Shown here piece after piece: positions 21,029-31,220 of a DNA stretch of 64,000 nucleotides. The notes beneath the pieces were generated by a model. It saw only the letters and a list, made by a program, of their open reading frames with translations. It was not told where the DNA came from and did not search any database. This DNA comes from Salvia splendens (Eukaryota > Streptophyta > Magnoliopsida > Lamiales > Lamiaceae). Made by a program: the position numbers and the translations under genes. The DNA lies in the NCBI RefSeq assembly GCF_004379255.2, contig NC_056045.1, forward strand, positions 10,319,593 through 10,383,592, given 5' to 3'. The first letter of the stretch is position 1, and every line of letters starts with the position of its first letter.

Positions 21029-22053
21029 TGAACAGACAAAGGACCGTCGCAATGGCCCTCATGGGCTACAACTTCGCCATGTTCGGGTTCAGCAACTACG
21101 GCCCCTACTGGCGGGAGATGCGGAAGATCGCGGTGCTGAGGCTCCTCTCCAACCGGAAGGTCGCGGCCCTGGCCGGGTCGCGGGAGGTGCAAGTGAGAGC
21201 GATGAACAAGCAGCTATACAGCTCGATGCCAGATGTGGAGATGAAGAGGGTGCTGGGAGACCTGACGCTGAGCATGATGGTGAGGACGGTGGCGGGGGAC
21301 GTGGAGGCGAGGATGGGGGAGGAGGAGAGGGAGAGGTGGAAGCGGAGCGTGAGGGATTTCTTCAAGATGATGACTGTGCACACCATATGCGATGCTGTTC
21401 CTTGGCTAGGGTGGATGGACAGGTTCGGGAGGATGGAGAGGGCGTTGGTTGATACTGGGAGGGAATTCGACAGCATGCTGCAAGGGTGGCTTGAGGAGCA
21501 CAAGGATACATGGAGTGAAGCGAGGGAAGACGATGATTTCATGAATGAGATGTTGGATGTTGCAGACACTGCTACTCAGGAGTTTCCTCATTTTGATGCG
21601 GATACCATTAACAAAGCTATGTGTCTGGTATGTACTGCTTCCTCATATGTTATAGTTGAGTCAGTTTCCTTTTTAGGCAAAAATTTTTATTTTGTTTGCT
21701 ACTTTATTCTCTATTTTCTCTTTATATTTAATTTTCTTTCGTAGTTTATCCTGTCTCCATTTAATATCAAAATACTTATTTCTTAATCTCGATATTGAAA
21801 ATAAATGCACCAACTAAGGTGTGATGAAGGGACTAATATATTATAAGTAAAAATCGAACATATTTAATGTTTCAAATAACGACCCACCTTGATAAAATGA
21901 TGGAAGTCATGAAATTCCATTTAAAATCATTTAGTGATATGAGTAGCAGCCTGATGACATATATATAAATTCCAATTCTCTCTTTGCATCATTAGAATTG
22001 AGATATTTGTTAGTATTTTTGTTATACTCCATCAATTTACAAAATCATTACTA

Positions 22054-22318
22054 CTCTCTCCGTCCTACAAGTAAGGAGTTTTTTTGGTACGATGTATAAG
22101 AAAATGATATTTATTGAGTTAAGTGTAGAAAATAAAGTATGAGGGAGAAAAAAGTAAAAGGATAAAGATGGAAAAAGGTAAGAAAGAAAGAATAAATAAG
22201 AGACATAAAATAAAGTAAGAGAAATGAAGGTGTTGTTTTTTTCAGAAAAGGATATCAATAACTTACGGAGGGATAGCACAAAATGAAAAATTGATTACTT
22301 ATAATTGGACGGAGGAAG
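22054..22318. mobile_element. Mariner/Stowaway-type MITE in the P450 intron
   Basis: Ends CTCTCTCCGTCCTACAAGTA and TATAATTGGACGGAGGAAG, flanked by TA. Length is 265 bp, inside the intron. Confidence 0.75.
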
Positions 22319-23014
22319 TACTTAGTTTTTCATTTTGAATAAGTGAATCTCGTATTCTACTAAATCTTTACCTTAATATTCCTATATATGTAGACAATGA
22401 TGGTAGGAGGAAGCGAAACCACTGCGGCAGTTCTCACATGGGCACTAACTCTACTACTCAACAATCGCCACTCCCTCAAAAAGGCCCAAGAGGAACTAGA
22501 CATTCATGTTGGCCGAGAGAGGCTAGTAAACGAATCAGACCTCGAAAACCTAGCCTACATCCGAGCCGTGATCAAGGAAACGACGCGGCTACAGCCACCC
22601 ATACCCGTCATCCCTCGCGAGGCCGGGGAGGACTGCGTGGTGGCCGGCTACCACATCCCGGCCGGCACACGCCTCTTCATAAACAACTGGAAAATCCAAC
22701 GCGATCCTCGTGTTTGGGCCGATCCACTCGAGTTTAGGCCGGAGAGGTTTCTCACAAGCCACAAGGATATCGATTTTCAAGGCCTCCACTTCGAGTTGCT
22801 TCCGTTTGGTGGCGGCCGGAGGGTCTGCCCGGCAGTGTCTTCCGCTCGGCGCTTTGCGGAGCTCGCCCTTGCGAGCTTTCTGCAGGGATTTGATGTGGAC
22901 ACGCCTTCGGGTGAACCCATTGATATGGCTGCTGGCTTTGGTACTACCAACATGGTTCTTGCTCCAATTCAAGTGTGCATCAAGCCAAGGCTGAGTCCTA
23001 TACATTATGCATGA

Positions 23015-23421
23015 CTCGTTTATGTGTTTCTGGTCATGTTGATAAAGTTGTAAGAAAAGATCGCGCTCCATCCGTCCCAACTTAGTTGAGTCGTATTCAT
23101 TTTATCTCCTATATATTTTACTCTTTCTTATCTATTATACTTTATTTTCTCTTTTATTTAATTTTATCTTCTAAATACTGTTTAACACAATTTCTTAATC
23201 TTCGTACTAAAAAAAATAAACCTCAAGTCTCTAACTAAGTTGGGATGGAAAGAATGCTGAAAATCAATACTAGCAGTCTAGCAGTGATGTTCTCTTTAAC
23301 AACCTTAATTCCTACAATTACCATCAAATAACTTTACATCCATCCGTCAAAACCTGATACGTTCTGCCATTTTTGGACGCTCGTCATTTAAAAACACCTT
23401 TACATCATTCCATTTATTGTA
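23015..23421. other. 3' flank of the P450 with a decayed MITE
   Basis: Diverged mariner ends CTCCATCCGTCCCAACTTAG (about 23068) and CTAAGTTGGGATGG (about 23236). No other gene seen. Confidence 0.45.
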
Positions 23422-23650
23422 CTCCCTCCGTCCTTCTGTAATAGATACATTTCTTTTCGACACCGGATTTAAGAAAAGTTGTGTTAAGTGAGTTAAGTAA
23501 ATGAATAATAAAATAGAAAAGGAAAAAGGTAGAGAGATAAAGAGATACTAAAGTAAAAGAGAAGAAAAATTGTTACTTTTTGCTAAAAATAAAATGACTT
23601 AGCTACAGTGGGACAACCCAAAAAAGAATACGACTCAGCTATGGAGGGAG
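23422..23650. mobile_element. Mariner/Stowaway-type MITE
   Basis: Ends CTCCCTCCGTCCTTCTGTAA and GCTATGGAGGGAG, flanked by TA. Length is 229 bp. Confidence 0.8.
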
Positions 23651-23697
23651 TAATAGATTTTACACTCCATTATATTACAACTCCTTACACTCTAATA

Positions 23698-23876
23698 CTC
23701 CCTCCGTCCCGCGTTACTTGAACGTTTTCTTTTCGGCACGAAGATTAAGGAATGAGTGATAGACAAAGTCAAATATTACGGCTGTAGGTGATATTTTTTA
23801 CTAAAAATGGAAAGAGTGCAAATAACTTGGGACGCCCAAAAAGAAAATAAGTGCAAGTAACATGAGACGGAGTGAG
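23698..23876. mobile_element. Mariner/Stowaway-type MITE (CTCCCTCCGTCCC family)
   Basis: Ends CTCCCTCCGTCCCGCGTTAC and GTAACATGAGACGGAGTGAG, flanked by TA. It is 179 bp, the same length and close in sequence to 5082-5260. Confidence 0.85.
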
Positions 23877-24180
23877 TATAAATGGAATTCACAATCCGCC
23901 AACTCCTGTTCACTAATTTTTAACAAATTAAATAATTTCTCAAAACACGTGTCTACTCAAAACATGTCTATGCATAATAGACGGATGGATTATTTATCTA
24001 AATATACTATATTTAACATTATTTTACTGTTAGTTCGATGCTCAATTGGAGATAGTAAATAATTATTTGATGATACAATACTAAAATCATACAATAAACA
24101 TACAAACTTAAATCAATCGTACTCTTAACTTACCAAACTTAAATCAATCGTACTCTTAACTTAAATAAATCATACAATAC
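23877..24180. repeat. AT-rich spacer with a short tandem duplication
   Basis: No gene. The segment 'caaacttaaatcaatcgtac' with 'tcttaactta' is repeated in tandem at about 24103-24166. Confidence 0.6.
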
Positions 24181-24327
24181 AGAAGTCGAGATGCATCAGT
24201 AAGGTGCAATTTAACTCTATGTTACATGGCTTATAGACATCAATCTCTGGGACAAAGTTGGAACATAAAGACAGTTTGATAATCTCAAGGTTGGGGATAT
24301 TTCAATGGTACCCGCCTGATACGAGCC

Positions 24328-24382
<55 letters not shown>
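24328..24382. repeat. (TTA)n microsatellite in the 5' LTR
   Basis: About 18 TTA units. The 3' LTR has about 6 at 26335-26352, which accounts for the 36-bp LTR length difference. Confidence 0.85.
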
Positions 24383-24934
24383 TAGTTTAGATATTATAGT
24401 GATTTAGCATATCTTTTTCTATATCTTTGTTTTCTTGTTCATTAAGTCAGTAGCATTATAAATAGGATAGACTGTTATCTTTTTTATTCATTCAATCAAT
24501 ATATGAAATTATCATTCTTTTGGCTCAATTGGGTATCAAACAAGAAACATCTCCTAAGGTTGCCGACGAGGCTGATCTCGCGCTCAACCGCCCCTTTTTG
24601 CCGTCCAAGTCACGACCCAACGTTGGGCGCTCGACAACGACGACATCTCGTTTCTTGATTTTGTGTGGAAATCGACGTTAAGGAGGACGGTCCTTAACAA
24701 CTGGTGCTTTCATTGAGAGCTGACCCTCCCACCATCTCGAACCGAAGCTACACCGCTGCCCGACGGAAAACATTCCGCGCACAGCAACTGCTTTGGTTGT
24801 CGAGTCCCGCCTGTCCGCCGAGCTCTAGCCGCAGGACAACACTACGTCTGCAACGCCCGACGGGAAGGATTCTCGCGTGCCGCGCCGAAGTCAGACGATC
24901 ATCATCCACCACAGCCACGCCTCAGTCCGTCAAC

Positions 24935-26293
24935 ATGTCATACGACTACGCCGGCTATCGTCGTCGTCAATACGACTTCCCTCAGGCCACACAGCCATTC
25001 CGTCCCTACCATCCGACCCAACCTCGCCGTGTAACCAGTTGGAACCCTCCAAGCATCCGGGTGGAAGTACTCCGCCCGCCGTCGTGGCCTGATCCAGAAT
25101 CACCCTACGTCTCACACCACTTGGATCCACATAATCGTCGACCACGGCCGAGATACCAGCCCATCGGGTACCGCGATCGCGCGCAAGACGCTTGGCCCCG
25201 ACACCGCAGCGGCTACGTCGAGAGGGGTGGCCACCTATCTGATCGCGGAGAGCATCAGACCAAATTAGGGTTTGATCGCTATCCGACAACCGCAACGCAG
25301 CGGCACCGCCCAACATGCTGGGACCCACCGGCGCAACAGCAGGACCGCGGCTACCCGACCGTTGACCGGCCCCGACGCTCGGAGACGTGCTGGGACCGAC
25401 CTCGCCCTCGGGAGGAGGTGAGAGTGCGAGTCCAGCCCGCCTCCCACCAGCCCCGCTACTCCACCGAAAAGCCAACGCGGGACCTGTACAGTCAGCCCAC
25501 ACGTGTGACCAGTCAAACTCCGGAGCAGACACGCCTGCCGCTAATACGGGTCTCCCAGGCGGAGAAGTCAGAACGGTCCAGGTTGGGTCTCTGCTGGCAT
25601 TGTCCCGAGAAATGGGTGATGGGACATGTGTGTAAACAACGCATTCTCTGTTATGCGGATGATGGGGAGGAGTTTGAGGAGAACATTCAAGATGAGAATT
25701 TAGCCGAAGAGAAAACTAATAATACTCCCACGATAGGATTCGGTGATGATGTTCCCAATGACATTACCGATGTTCACAATGATGGCGCTCCTCTTGATGT
25801 TCCAAACAACGAGTCCCCTGGAGTGTTCGTCAAGAACAAAGGGATTGTCATGAACGACAACAAGTCACTGCAAGTGCTCGTTGGGGTATATGATGAGAAG
25901 ATTGGTGAAAAGGAGGAGACATTGCTAGAAGATAAAGAGGAGGATGGTTCTATTGGTGATTACACTGTTTTCCACGAAAGTGCTTGTGTCTATAAGGATT
26001 TGAATGTTGGTGATGTTACAAGTCTGAATCAACGATCAACATCACTCGACGCCGATCCAAGGTTGATTCCTCTGCAAAATAACACGCCGTGTTTGAGCAT
26101 TCATGACTGTGTGGCAGAACTTTCCATTTTAGCGTTGAATTTGGACGACCACATTAGTCTACCTTTGTTGATTTTTTATGGAGGTGAAGAAGGGAGACGT
26201 TCAGCTGTTCGATGTGTGTTTGATCCAGGAGGAGTTGCCACGCCGAAGCTTCTGATTTCAACTCTCCTTTTTGCTTCATGGTTCCCACCTTGA
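24935..26293 (+). CDS. Gag-like protein of the gag-only LTR element
   Basis: Open frame of 452 residues from MSYDYAGYRRRQYD; the frame is open upstream without an ATG. The N-terminal half (residues 1-200) is rich in Arg, Pro and Gln, with repeated 'CWDPP/CWDRP' motifs, suiting RNA binding. A zinc-knuckle-like CWHCPEKWVMGHVC lies at about 220. The C-terminal half is acidic (Asp/Glu/Asn-rich) and ends soon before the purine tract. No protease, RT or integrase motif is present. The intact frame fits a recent copy. The function as structural protein is inferred from position and the Cys motif. Confidence 0.7.
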   Translation: MSYDYAGYRRRQYDFPQATQPFRPYHPTQPRRVTSWNPPSIRVEVLRPPSWPDPESPYVSHHLDPHNRRPRPRYQPIGYRDRAQDAWPRHRSGYVERGGHLSDRGEHQTKLGFDRYPTTATQRHRPTCWDPPAQQQDRGYPTVDRPRRSETCWDRPRPREEVRVRVQPASHQPRYSTEKPTRDLYSQPTRVTSQTPEQTRLPLIRVSQAEKSERSRLGLCWHCPEKWVMGHVCKQRILCYADDGEEFEENIQDENLAEEKTNNTPTIGFGDDVPNDITDVHNDGAPLDVPNNESPGVFVKNKGIVMNDNKSLQVLVGVYDEKIGEKEETLLEDKEEDGSIGDYTVFHESACVYKDLNVGDVTSLNQRSTSLDADPRLIPLQNNTPCLSIHDCVAELSILALNLDDHISLPLLIFYGGEEGRRSAVRCVFDPGGVATPKLLISTLLFASWFPP

Positions 26294-26675
26294 GGACAAG
26301 GTGGATTTTAACCGTGGGGGAGTTGATACGAGCCTATTATTATTATTATTATTTAGTTTAGATATTATAGGGATTTAGCATATCTTTTTCTATATCTTTG
26401 TTTTCTTGTTCATTAACTCAGTAGCATTATAAATACGATAGACTGTTATCTTTTTTATTCATTCAATCAATATATGAAATTATCATTCTTTTGGCTCAAT
26501 TGAGTATCAAACAAGAAACATCTCCTAAGGTTGCCGACGAGGCTGATCTCGCGCTCAACCGCCCCTTTTTTCCGTCCAAGTCACGACCCAACGTTGGGCG
26601 CTCGACAACGACGACATCTCATTTCTTGATTTTGTGTGGAAATCGACGTTAAGGAGGACGGTCCTTAACACCGCC

Positions 26676-28232
26676 CCAGCCACGGTAATCAATTCCCCAC
26701 TTGCGGTCTCTATATAAGTTTTAGTAATACTACTAAAGCTCACAAAATCATCTTTATTGGGAGTCATACTATCGGTGGCTCCACAATCAAATATCCACCC
26801 CCTTTTATCTCCCCAATTATCCCTTTTTACGGTAAATGCAGCGGAAACACGGTCCAAGGGCTCAAATCGATTTCTAAGTGAAACAGGGCTAAATTGCTCA
26901 ATTTGTAGAAAATCAGGGGGTTTTCACAATAATTCATAATCCGGGGTTCAACATGCAATTTATCATAAGTAGGATGGCTGTCATGCAATATTCGGGGTCT
27001 GTGTTTTAATTTCATAGAACCTAAGGGGTCTTTTTGCAATTTCAGAAAATTAGTTGGTATATATGGAAAATTAGGGTTAGGGTTTTCATCCCCTAACCCT
27101 TTACCTCCTTCGCCGCCTTCCCCATTTCGGTTCCCTATTTTTCCGGTGAAATTGCCAGCGCCGATCAATCCACCTCTGTTCCGCCTCCGCTGGGAGCCTC
27201 CGGTTCTTCCTTCTGTTTTCCTCGACCGGTTATCATGTCCCGATTTCCGATCGCCATCTTCGCCATCTCACTGCTGACCGAGATCCCGGTCGCCATCTTG
27301 GCTTTCGCTGTTTTCCTTTCCTCCCACCATTCGGGATATCCGTGCGTTTCTCGTGTGTGCTTTTGCATCCCACAGTGGGAGCACCAAAGCTTTGACTTGT
27401 CCACCGGTCTGTTCCCCGGGCGGTGAGCTGTGGTGGTGTTTTGGCGCGGGGTTCCACTTCGGTAGCCTTGTCGTTGTCCCTGCGCCACCAATCCATGCCC
27501 GATTCCTTGTGGATCTCCTCCACCGTGGCTGTGGGTGTTGGTTTTTAGGGATTCCGGTGGCCCTAGCCGTTGTCAGGCCGCCTCCTTTTTAACCCATTCG
27601 TAGGCAGTTTCCAGTGGGGGAGGTGATACTTCCTTGAGGATGTCTCGTCGGACTCCTTCGTGTTCCTCGTCAAGCCCAGCCAGAAATCGGAGTAGTCGCT
27701 TGGTGTTGGTGTAGATTCTGAACTAATTTACCCCCTTTTCACGGCAGTCGACCAGTTGCTTCTGACACCGGTCGATGCTGATCCACATTCTATGGATTTT
27801 GCGGTAGTATGTCTCTAGATCCATATTCCCTTGTTTAATTATGTTTGCTTGGTCTTCCAGGTCATATACGAGGTAGAGATCGGCCTCACTCTCGTACGTG
27901 GTGGCTAGGCTATCACATATAGCCTTGGCCGATTGGTGGTGGGCGAAATCTGCAGTAATATAATTTTCAATATTATCTACGATCCATGAGAAGACGATTA
28001 GATCTGTTTCTTCCCAATCGTCATAATCCTTGCTCCCCGGCAGTGGTGGAGCCGGTTTTTCGGTTATGTGGGAGTAGCCTCCCCTGCTCCCTATCGCAAC
28101 CTTCATTAGCCGCGACCATAGAAGGTAATTTCCTCCATTGAGTTTGAACGCAACAGTTACGTTCTTACTCGCTCGTATTTTACTACTCGATGATTCTGAT
28201 TCTGGTTCTGTTGGTTTCTTATCGTCTGACAT
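26676..28232 (-). pseudogene. Copia gag and protease, broken
   Basis: Gag starts MSDDKKPTEPESE at 28232 with VAFKLNGGNYLLWSRLMKV, WEETDLIVFSWIVDNIE and METYYRKI-type segments. A stop follows EKGVN near 27723, and the rest continues in other frames (27165-27720). The zinc knuckle reads CSHCGMQKHTRETHGYPEWW: the last Cys and its neighbours are deleted. The protease piece has GWIFDCGATDSMTPNKDDF, then runs into the inserted LTR after ASGELITVAGA. Confidence 0.8.
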
Positions 28233-28362
28233 TTTTGGGATTTTGGGATACTGGTTTGAATTTGGTTTGCTCTCTGATTTTGTGATTTAGCCGAGATTGG
28301 TATGGAGTGGGTAGTGATGAAACTAAAATCTGAGCCCTAGTTCGACTCCTGCTCTGAAGCCA

Positions 28363-28586
28363 TGATAAAACAGGGCTTTGGGGAATATTATTTCTCTTAT
28401 TCACACTGAATTGATACATACTACACGCCTCTTTATAGGCTTAAGAGTACAAATTGAGGTAAGATTATTTCCCTAAATCTAATCTTCTATACAAGGTAAA
28501 AAACAATTAAATCAATTACTAATCTTCCTACATATTGTGATTGCAGGAAATTAGCTTCTTGATTCACCGAGATCTTCCTTCCAACA
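28363..28586 (-). repeat. 5' LTR of the truncated copia element
   Basis: Minus-strand start TGTTGGAAGGAAGATC and end CCTGTTTTATCA, followed by the primer-binding site. Length is 224 bp. Confidence 0.7.
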
Positions 28587-28869
28587 ACGTAGTGTTGTTT
28601 TGTGAGTACAATGAGGAGAATAAAGTAAGACAGAGGGAAAAAGTAAAGTGAGTGTTGTTTCTATATTTAAAAAATTTAAAAACACTATCATTCAAAGTGG
28701 TGCATCTCAAAATGAATGATCAGGATCAGCAAGTACAAGTTGAGGGAATGGTACGGTCGAAAAAATTAATTAAGACTTTGGTATGTATATGCGATACTCC
28801 ATGAATTCATATCATAGTAATGCAAAAAAAATTTAGAATTGTGATGAGAAAACTAATTAGTTTAGCCGT

Positions 28870-28966
28870 GAATATCTCCCCTGAAATCTCTCCCTATCAC
28901 TCTCTCTCTCCCTCTTTTCTTCTCATCATCCCAAACTGTCTCAAAAGAAGAAACAATGAAAGCATA
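28870..28966 (+). promoter_or_regulatory. CT-rich leader and tiny uORF of the WD40 gene
   Basis: CT-rich leader (28870-28930). A three-codon uORF ATG-AAA-GCA-TAA starts at 28956, and its stop overlaps the main start as TAATG. In-frame ATGs further upstream (28820, 28844) exist, but the leader composition and family N-termini favour 28967. Confidence 0.45.
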
Positions 28967-30822
28967 ATGTCATCCGAGAAGAAGAGCAAGGCAGGTAACA
29001 ACATGGATCCCAACCTGTCGTCCTCGAGCGGTGGCGACACCGACGACTACCGCAACAGCGGCGAGGGCTCTCCCATGATGATGTCCCCCTGGAACCAGCC
29101 GGGCCCCTTCGGCAGCGCCTCGGCCAAGCAGCAGCAACTCCAGAACAGCCTCATCGGCTCCCTCGTCCGTGAGGAGGGCCACATCTACTCCCTCGCGGCC
29201 AAGGACGACATCCTCTACACGGGCTCCGACAGCAAGAACATCCGCGTCTGGAAGAGCATGAAGGACTTCTCCGCCTTCAAGTCCAACAGCGGCCTCGTCA
29301 AGGCCATCATCATCGCGGACAACAAGATCTTCACCGGCCACCAGGACGGCAAGATCCGCGTCTGGAAGATCAGTCCTAAGAACCCGAGCGTGTACAAGCG
29401 CTCGGGGACAATGCCCACTTTCTTTGACATCTTTAAGGCGTCCATCAAGCCTGGGAACTATGTGGAGGCGCGGCGCAAGAGGAGCGCCGTGTGGATCAAG
29501 CACACGGACGCTATCTCGTGCCTCAGCATGGATAAGGACACCGGGATGCTGTACTCGGCGTCCTGGGACAAGACGTTTAAGGTGTGGCGGCCGGAGAATT
29601 CGAAGTGTGTGGAGTCTGTGAAGGCGCATGATGACGCGGTTAATTCGGTGGTGGCGAGCACCGGGGCGATGGTGTATACGGGGTCCGCGGACGGGAAGGT
29701 GAAGGCGTGGAAGAGGGAGCAGAAGGGGAAGTCGTGCAAGCACGCGCTGGTGAAGACGCTGCTGACGCAGGAGTCGGCGGTGACGGCGTTGGCAGTGAGC
29801 GACATGGATAAGGTAGTGACATAAAGATAGGCTCATGAGACTTATAAAGTTTCAATTATCTCTATATACAAATTTGGGTATTAATATACTCCTTCCATCC
29901 CAACCCATAAAAATAGGCCATTTAGAGTTGGCCTGAGTTTTATTGTTTAAATTGTAACGTAAGATAGAATGCAAAAAATAGTTAAAATTGTGTAATGAAT
30001 GGTGAGACCCATAAATAATAAAGTAAAAGTGAAGGATACCATAAATGAATATAGAATATTTCTATGGGACGGATGAAAAGGAAATCTAACATATTTCTGT
30101 GCGACGAAGGAAGTATTTACTTTTCGTTCATCTACCAACATCTTCCCGTAAGCCCTGTAAGATGAATTTTAGTGTGGTTGAACTTTTTTCTAATTGGTTG
30201 GATCCGTCCTTTATCGAACTGACCCGAATTAAGCCATAATATTCTATTGGGTTAACCATTTTTGAAGTTATACAGTCACTAATCCGCTCTGATACATAAA
30301 TAGAAAATATAGGTTTCCATCCTAAAATCGTGACTTATATAATGATTTCAATTATTTGTAATTCTCACTTTGCACACCGATGTCAGATATTGTTATACTT
30401 ATGTTTCTCTCATTTGCGAACAGGTGGTTTACTCAGGGTCATCCGACGGGGTGGTGAACTTCTGGGAGGTGGAGAATCAGCTGGCGCACGGAGGGGTGCT
30501 GAAGGGGCACAAGCTGGCGGTGCTGTGCCTGGCGGCGGCCGGGAGCTTGGTGTTCAGTGGGTCGGCCGACAAGACGATACGCGTGTGGCGGAGGGAGGGT
30601 CAGGCGCACACGTGCCTATCGGTGCTGACGGGGCACACAGGGCCGGTGAAGTGCTTGGCGGTGGAGAAGGACAAGGAGGACGACAAATGGGTGGTGTACA
30701 GTGGGAGCCTTGACAAGTCGGTGAAAGTGTGGAGTGTGTCGGAGATGGCGCCGGACATGCAGCAGATGCAAAACATCAATTTTGATTGGGAGTCTAGTTC
30801 AATACCATCCGCCAAATATTGA
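28967..30822 (+). CDS. JINGUBANG-like WD40-repeat protein
   Basis: Two exons, 28967-29812 and 30424-30822, joined in phase 0 at [13 protein letters not shown], give 414 residues. The N-terminus is Ser/Gly-rich and disordered (1-60). About seven WD40 repeats follow, each with GSxDxxIRVW-type motifs: [84 protein letters not shown]. They should form a beta-propeller scaffold. The closest family I recognise is Arabidopsis JINGUBANG, a regulator of pollen germination; that role is inference here. The donor AAG/GTAGTG is followed at once by an in-frame TAA, so retaining the intron truncates the protein at half its blades. Confidence 0.9.
29889..30113. mobile_element. Mariner/Stowaway-type MITE in the WD40 intron
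   Basis: Ends CTCCTTCCATCCCAACCCAT and TGTGCGACGAAGGAAG, flanked by TA. Length is 225 bp. Confidence 0.7.
30165..30410 (-). mobile_element. Diverged TRIM remnant in the WD40 intron
   Basis: The stretch 'ggtttccatcctaaaa...' to 'gatattgttatacttatg' aligns with the TRIM LTR at 9406-9546 and 14742-14878. The sequence left of it, with a GTATCAGAGC-like site read on the minus strand and 'attctattgggttaacca', aligns with the TRIM internal segment 9547-9761. It reaches to about 13 bases from the splice acceptor at 30423. Confidence 0.55.
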
Positions 30823-31041
30823 GGAAATATTCATTGTTTCAGGTAAATATCTGTGTAAATTGATGATAGATCATTAATTTGAGATCCCTATAGTGTTAGT
30901 TGATTATTTCTTTACAAACTTTTTCCCATGTTTCGAACTTATACTTTTCCATACTTTTATACGTTATATTCCTATATATACTCATGTTTGATTCGGTTCC
31001 AAACTTGGAACGAAACTGAAGTACTCTATTCTCCTATAATA

Positions 31042-31220
31042 CTCCCTCCGTCCCGGACTACTTGCACTTATTTCCTTTCTGAGCGTCCCAAGTTATTTGC
31101 ACTCTTTCCATTTTTAGTAAAAATTATCACCTACCGCCGCAATTGTTGACTTTGCTATACACTCATTCCTTAATCTCCGTGCCGAAAAGGAAATGTGCGA
31201 GTAGTCCGGGACGGAGGGAG
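31042..31220. mobile_element. Mariner/Stowaway-type MITE, inverted copy of the 5082 family
   Basis: Ends CTCCCTCCGTCCCGGACTAC and GTAGTCCGGGACGGAGGGAG, flanked by TA. It is 179 bp and reads as the reverse complement of 5082-5260 with few differences. Confidence 0.85.

Larger units (their letters stand above)
20352..23014 (+). pseudogene. CYP82-like cytochrome P450, exon 1 disrupted by a transposon
   Basis: An endoplasmic-reticulum monooxygenase of specialised metabolism by family. Parts: 20352-20672 and 21037-21627 (exon 1, split by the insertion), then 22394-23014 (exon 2); together about 510 residues, normal for the family. Seen in order: N-terminal anchor (WFVVVATVAITISSFYSF), proline hinge (GGWPIIGHL), YGPYWREMRK, I-helix oxygen site GGSETT, ExxR in KETTRLQPP, RPERF, and the heme loop PFGGGRRVC. 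The loop reads CPA where most relatives have CPG. The intron (21628-22393) starts GTATGT and ends TAG. The insertion adds a stop at 20685-20687, so an unspliced message gives only about 112 residues. Assignment to CYP82 is by remembered similarity; substrate unknown. Confidence 0.8.
24317..26670 (+). mobile_element. Complete gag-only LTR retrotransposon (TR-GAG-like, gypsy type)
   Basis: LTRs at 24317-24699 (383 bp) and 26324-26670 (347 bp) both start TGATACGAGCC and end CCTTAACA. A perfect CCGCC flanks the element (24312-24316 and 26671-26675). A primer-binding-like site ACTGGTGCTTTCATTGAGAG follows the first LTR and a purine tract GTGGGGGAG precedes the second. The internal region has one gag-like ORF and no pol, so it must borrow enzymes from a partner. 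The LTRs differ by about six substitutions by eye plus a 36-bp TTA-repeat length change, so the insertion is fairly young. Confidence 0.9.
24181..28586 (-). mobile_element. Truncated Ty1/copia element interrupted by an LTR element
   Basis: On the minus strand: 5' LTR (28363-28586), primer-binding site TGGCTTCAGAGC, gag (27165-28232), protease region (26676-26857), then an inserted element (24317-26670), then a GAG-pre-integrase fragment (24181-24311) where it is cut off. Integrase, RT, RNase H and the 3' LTR are missing. It is a relative of the copia at 9406-14878: the gag, protease motif and LTR body are alike. Confidence 0.75.

Noticed and set aside
28970..29836. Long minus-strand open frame antisense to the WD40 gene
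   Set aside because: It is a shadow of the GC-rich third-codon positions of the sense gene; its product is low-complexity Leu/Arg/His.
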